Notes under the pieces: generated by a model
What the model saw: only the letters and a program-made list of their open reading frames with translations
What the model was told of the DNA's origin: nothing
The model's database searches: none
Made by a program: the position numbers and the translations under genes
Assembly (NCBI GenBank): GCA_022393335.1
Contig: JAJEKB010021338.1
Location: forward strand, 65,952-129,951
DNA: 64,000 bases
Direction of reading: 5' to 3'
Origin: Macrotrachela quadricornifera
Taxonomy: Eukaryota; Rotifera; Eurotatoria; Philodinida; Philodinidae
In this document: piece by piece, positions 58,641 through 64,000 of the stretch
Numbering within the stretch: the first letter of the stretch is position 1
How the letters are laid out: each line of letters opens with the position of its first letter

Positions 58641-60167
58641 ATATAACCAAGTCAATTTTATTATTGATTTATCAAGTCATTATCATGCATTGATACAGTT
58701 ACAATATACTAAAGTTTATATAGAACCTTTTTTTGATAAATAACTGCAAAAAAAAACAAAAACTGCAAATGTGTCGTCTTTTATAATATTTCAAAGTCTA
58801 GTTTCTTTTTAGATACTATCAGCCATTATATCTAAGCAGCATGTAAATCGATGTATAAACAGAAATATCTAAATATTAGTTTGAAACTTGGAAGAATACA
58901 AGAGGAATTTTAAGAATTATTGATAGGACAAACTAGAGCGCGGATGATGAAGGGAAGAACATTAATTGATATGATATTTCATTTTATTTTGTTCCGACAA
59001 ACCATAATAAAATTAGAAAGATACAGATTTACCGCAAGATGAATGATACACTAGAAAACTTCGAAATTCTTTGATAATGTTCTAGTTCGAAATCGGGTAG
59101 AATATAACTATTGATACTAACAATAGAGCTTTCTTATTTTGATACTTTGTTCTCAGATAAATTCATACTATTTCTAACAGAGCACCAGATGTAACCTCGT
59201 CTTCCTTAGTACTATTTTTTATTTATGTTTATGCTCTTGTTTTACTTTAAAATACTTTTTCTATAATTGTTGATATGCAGCTAAAACGCTAATCAAGTTG
59301 AGAAAATTTTATCTTCTACGAAATAAATAAATTGATGTAGTCGTTGATTTCAGCTTGCTAAAAAGTGTCATGCCCTTTCTTAATGATTTTGTTTTCAAAG
59401 TTTTCACTTCTTATCTGCCAATGGCTTCATACTGAGTATCTGTCGCATAATTTTCAAAACTAATCATCATTTTTGTCTATGGCTTTGCTGATCGAATGGT
59501 AAGACAGACTAGTATTTTGTTTTTTTATCTTCAAAAACATTTCGATTCGGAGAGGAAGCTCAGTATACAATGACGTTGTTTTATAGTTTTGATTTAGTAA
59601 GCTTGAAATAGTGACTCTACTACTCTAGCACACAAAAAAATAGTATCATGCTTTTCATAAAAATTTTTTATTTTATTTTGTTTGCAATCATATCAATCTT
59701 GGTATATTTAAGCGGAAGTTTTTTTTTCAATGATTAAAATGAATTATCTCAGAATCAGTTGAACATTTTTCAATTACAATCATTGAAAATAATCCAGATC
59801 AAAGCTTCATATTTTTTGGTGTAAAACAAAAAAAAAGCAGTGATAAAAATTTTTTTGCTTCTGATGCGCATATTCATATATCTTCATTCTTTCGTCCTGC
59901 TTTATAACTTATTTATATACGAATAAGGTTAAAGGAACACAAGAAAATCGTTTTACTGTATATCTTTTTTTCATTCTGTTCTCTTCTCCTATAACTATCT
60001 ATCTATGATTAAGGTTAAAGGAACACAAGAAAATCGTTGAACTGCGTATGTCTCGAATTAATTCCTTTTCATTTGTTAAAATTTATGAAAATAATATTTT
60101 CTTTATATATTACTGGTGAATATTATTGATTTTGTTATTAATAAATAGAATATTACAAATTAAAAAA
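58641..60167. other. Non-coding 5' region of the putative hAT element
   Basis: AT-rich DNA without frames. It carries an exact 29-bp direct repeat (59924-59952 and 60010-60038, TAAGGTTAAAGG...ATCGTT) 86 bp apart, about 130-240 bp before the transposase start codon, in the position of a promoter or leader. Confidence 0.5.
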
Positions 60168-63100
60168 ATGAGTTCCTACACTCCACCAACAAACTTAATT
60201 CCAGAACGAGAATTAAGGTCAAAAACTTCATCATCCATTTCATTTGAAACTCCAGTTCGAAACACGAATCGTCATAATTTACATCAGTATTCAAAGCCAA
60301 CTACAACATCAACTCCTATTCTTGGGAGAAAAATTTTAAAACCAAATTTAAGAAGAAGTAATTCTACCAAAAATTCATCCAGTTCATCACAAACGAAAAA
60401 AAAAATTACATTAGCTAAAGATAATGATGAAAATCAACCAGATCAGCAAAGTGATGAAATGGACCAAGGTGCTCTTGAACAAACAACATCATCAAATCTT
60501 GCTACAAATTTACTTATTTCAGACTCAATCCGAAATGATAATCTACCGAATGAAAATCAAAATGAAACAGATCATTTTTTAAATATTAGTGCTGAAACTG
60601 TTGATCAACAGCATCAAACAAAACGAACAACAAAAGCAACAAAAAAAGATGTTATGAATTATTTCACAAAACAATCAGCTGGTGGTTTTAAGTGTAATTT
60701 ATGCAAAGTTTCTGATAAAGTAAAGTCTTTACATTTTGGCTTAATATTTCTATCTTTTCTTTGTAATTCTCTTTTTTTTTCTGATAACCATAGCTATTTG
60801 AGAGAATAAATTTATAAAACAGCAGACAAGTCTTCTTGCGAATAGAAAAGAGCAGAGAAAAAAATTTCTAAAAACTTTTGAAACTGAAAGTATAGAAAAA
60901 TGCTAATTTAATTACTTTCAAAAAGATCTACAATCTTTACTTCGTACGTTAGTTTTCTCAAACAGGAATATTATTTTTTTTGTAACTAGTATTCGCAACT
61001 AGCTTTATACACTTATCGAAATCCCAACGAATCTCAATGATCATGAACCGAGCTGAAAAACTTACATTCTGATATACTTTTTTCTTATGAACTAGAAAAA
61101 AATTTTGTGTAAACTATGCTCTATCGTGTTTTTTTATCGATTCTTATGCATGCAAAACCTTCAATTAATCATTTTTTACGTACAATACGAGAAAAAACAG
61201 TTGATATTTTCTTTATATCGATATTCGAACTTCCAAAGATGTTTATAATAAATCGTCATCGTTATCTATTTGCAATAGTTTGATAGTTTTCTAGATATGA
61301 GTCCCTTTTTTTATAATAAAGACTGACAATTCATGACTCCCTTTTCTTTTTGTCATTAAATAATATCAGTTTTGGGTCATTTGAATTGATAAAACTTTCA
61401 CTTAAATTTTGCAACAGAGACGTAATTATATAATTCATAATATGGTTAGAAGACAATTTTCTTTTACATTAAAACGTCAAGTATTTTTTTCTATTTTTAG
61501 GTTTTCAATAAAACAAGTGAAAGTTCTGATTCTAATTTGAGAAGTCATTTGGGTAAAAAGCATCAAATTACTGAATTTTTATATCCGTCACAAAAGAAAC
61601 AATATGAAACAAAATTGACAACAATTTCGAATCAAGAAAAAAAAGCTTTAGATGATGTTGCTATTGAAGCAATTGTGAAAGATGGTCTTACATTTAATCA
61701 TTTTAAAAAGCCTGGCATGGCGAAATTTTTATCAGTGATTAAGCCAGGATATGTAGGTCCTCATAGAAAGACCGTTCAAAAACGTCTGGCACATTTGTAT
61801 CAACAACGTCGTGAATTTATTAAAGACAAGTTATCTTCAGTTTTGTATATTAGTTTGACAACGGACGTTTGGAAGAATTCCAAGCGTCAGTATTTTATCT
61901 GTTTGACTTGTCATTTTCTTACTTCAACATATGAAAATGATTCATTTATATTATCGTTTCGAAGATTTGCCAATAAACATTCTGGCCAAAATTTTCGTGC
62001 CTTTATCAATAATGAATTAAGAAAAATGAATTTAGAACTTAAAGTTCATTCAATAACAACTGATGGTGGACCAGATATAAAAGCTGCTACACAAGGTGTT
62101 GCTGAATTCGGTATACGAATTAGTTGTTGTGCACACAAGTTCAATTTAGTAATTAAACATGCATTACGATTATTCGATAAAGGATCATCAAAAAAGTGAG
62201 TGCATATTCTTTCTTCTTATACTATGATTTGTTTGAGTAATGAGAGCAACTGATCGAATGAATGAAAACAAAAATTGTAGTTAGTCCTTTAAAGAGGAAT
62301 ATAAATTCTAACATAAACCTCTGGATACTTTGAAATTTACATTGCTCCATCGGACAAATGTGTAATTTGCTCCTGTTAAAATTGACTTTCAATGTTTTAA
62401 TGAATCAGTAGGAAATGAAAATTTATAAAACAGACATAGCTTACAAAAACCCATCTTATAAAACCTTCGATAAGAGTGGTTTCGGCACTATCCTCGATAG
62501 CTGAAAAATGATATTAAGCTTATGAATTATATTTTAGTTTTATTCCCTATTCTCTGTGAATGTGCTCTTGGTTTTCAATAACCGTAGGATATATGGGTTT
62601 CTCTTACTAAAATTACATCTAATGGATCATAAAACTGAAAATAAAGACGTACATTCGATAGAAAATTATTTGCTTTAAGTACCTTTTAATATTTTTATTT
62701 ATCTTTTTTTGCAGTTATAAATCATCATCTACTACAACTTCTTCAAAACCAAATGATGATGATAATAATAGTGAAACAACAAGCAATTATGATAGTGAAG
62801 AAATTGAAGATGCCAGTGATAATGAGTATATTAGTGATGACTCCGATTCGAATGATTTCTCGAATGATTCTTCCATTTGTTTATCAACTGATAAAGAATT
62901 ACCATCTAGTAGTGATGAAGATGAGGATACAAATATAAATGACAAACAACCATTATTACCATCTAATCCCAACAACCAACATCAAACTAATGATGAATTA
63001 ATAGCTGATCTTATTTCTAATCCCGATTCATTAACTTTATTTATTTATAATTTATTAAAACGTGTAAGATGTTTAATAAAATTTATTCAGAAATCATATC

Positions 63101-64000
63101 TACTTGATCGACATGTTCAACATCAAATTCATCTTAAAAACATTCAAATAAAACGACTTGCTGAAGAACAAAAAAAAAAAGCAATTAAATTAAATGCCAT
63201 TGTTATGGATTTTCGTATCCGTTGGAATACGACCTATGTTATGTTATCACGATTCATTGCAATTAGTTCTATAATTACAGATATAACATTATCACCTAGT
63301 ATTGAAATTGGTTTAAAAAGAGAGCAATATGGAAAACTTCGTAAATTATCTTTTACACATTTCGATTGGTTATGCTTAACGGCATTAAAAAATGTTTTAT
63401 TTCCATTTCATGAAGCAACAAAATTATTGTCAGGATCAAAATATCCTACACTTTCAATTGGATATTCTGTTTTAGTAGCATTGAAAAACTTTTTGACAAC
63501 TGATGAAAATAATCAAGCATTAGAAAATGCATTAAAAGAACTTTTGTTAACTCAATTCAATTATTATTTTGAAGAAGAAATAAGTTCGGAACAAAAACGT
63601 GCAACTTTAGTATGTATAACTGTTTGAGGTTTAGAGGCAACCTTTTTTTTTATATAAAGCAAGAGTTATTTTGGAGACAAAAGTCTACCTTTAATAAAAT
63701 ATAATCTGTGTTAATATATCTTATCTATTATTGATGTTGAAAAGAACTCATTTATTCACGAAAAAACTATCGAAGCGAATAGAAAATTGAGAACTTATTC
63801 TAGAAATTTTTTTAAAAAGGAAATATGATACTTGATATATCATATTTGTATTAGATCGTCTTAAATAGACTAAACTACAAGCATGATTTTTTTATATATG
63901 ATTTCAGATACTTTGATAATTTTCGAAAATTTTTTATATAGGATATTCAATTCCATTGCTTTTATTTTTCATCTTAGATTGCTGCTTTCTTGGATCCAAC
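60168..64000 (+). CDS. hAT transposase with BED zinc finger (ZBED-like), 3' end outside window
   Basis: Exons 60168-60719, 61501-62195, 62715-63609 and 63978 onward, all junctions in frame. The N-terminus is Ser/Asn-rich with no fold visible. A BED finger is split by the first intron: FKCNLCKVSDK, then LRSHLGKKH (C-x2-C ... H-x4-H). The RNase H-like core follows: ISLTTDVWKNSKRQYF with the first Asp, HSITTDGGPDIKAA with the second, and CCAHKFNLVIKHAL (the CxxH block). An acidic Ser/Asp insert, RIRWNTTYVMLSRF and ATKLLSGSKYPTLS complete the visible hAT order, and the last exon starts IAAFLDP, where AxLDPRxK is usual. No frameshift or stop is seen, so the gene may be active or domesticated. The first intron is 781 bp, far longer than local norms. 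The in-frame Met at 60126 is an alternative start; I prefer 60168. Confidence 0.85.

Overview
The window looks like animal nuclear DNA and most likely comes from a bdelloid rotifer (Rotaria/Adineta type). The reasons are strong AT richness, many tiny introns of about 50-70 bp, the mix of genes, and many small decayed transposons. The genes include GBF1, cytosolic Hsp70, NHL-repeat, LamG, LDLa/EGF-type receptor, WAP, a synaptotagmin-like gene, and F-box plus NLRC3-like leucine-rich repeats. The organism call is inference. All gene models below were spliced by eye.

Layout: 1-1.6 kb is non-coding with a TTAA-flanked MITE. 1.6-10.1 kb (-) is a GBF1 Arf-GEF gene of about 26 exons whose introns hold a long foldback element, a relative of it, and a hAT-type MITE. 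10.1-13.8 kb is intergenic and holds a mariner-type MITE nested in a hAT-type MITE. 13.8-15.4 kb (+) is a synaptotagmin-like double-C2 gene. 15.4-16.5 kb is a mariner-like relic carrying a tRNA-derived SINE. 18.1-22.8 kb (-) is an intronless 1564-residue receptor with LDLa and EGF modules and seven membrane helices. 25.5-25.9 kb (+) is a secreted double-WAP protein. 28.9-31.4 kb (-) is a membrane-anchored protein with two LamG folds. 32.8-34.4 kb (+) is a broken LINE reverse transcriptase. 35.8-37.1 kb (+) is a GT17 glycosyltransferase. 38.6-40.5 kb (-) is a secreted PAN/NHL protein. 42.9-44.8 kb is a long-inverted-repeat element. 45.4-46.7 kb (+) is a vWA-domain protein. 47.9-50.1 kb (+) is hsp70 with heat-shock elements, interrupted in its coding sequence by an LTR-type insertion that contains a 10-N assembly gap. 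50.1-53.6 kb is intergenic with a mariner transposase relic and a GC-rich MITE. 53.6-57.3 kb (+) is an F-box exon followed by a very regular array of LRR exons. 57.3-58.4 kb is LINE ORF1-like coding sequence broken by a hAT-type end. 60.2-64.0 kb (+) is a BED-finger hAT transposase gene that runs off the window.

Two regions stand out. The first is the LRR array: 14 complete units, almost all exactly 143 bp, each made of one 84-bp phase-0 exon (one 28-residue LRR) plus one 59-bp intron. Introns and exon edges are nearly invariant, while the codons for the exposed LRR face vary. It looks like a modular generator of recognition surfaces. The second is the insertion stack at its 3' end, where a LINE sits in the LRR array and a hAT element sits in the LINE. 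The hsp70 insertion (TG...CA ends, 5-bp duplication) is a third item worth checking.
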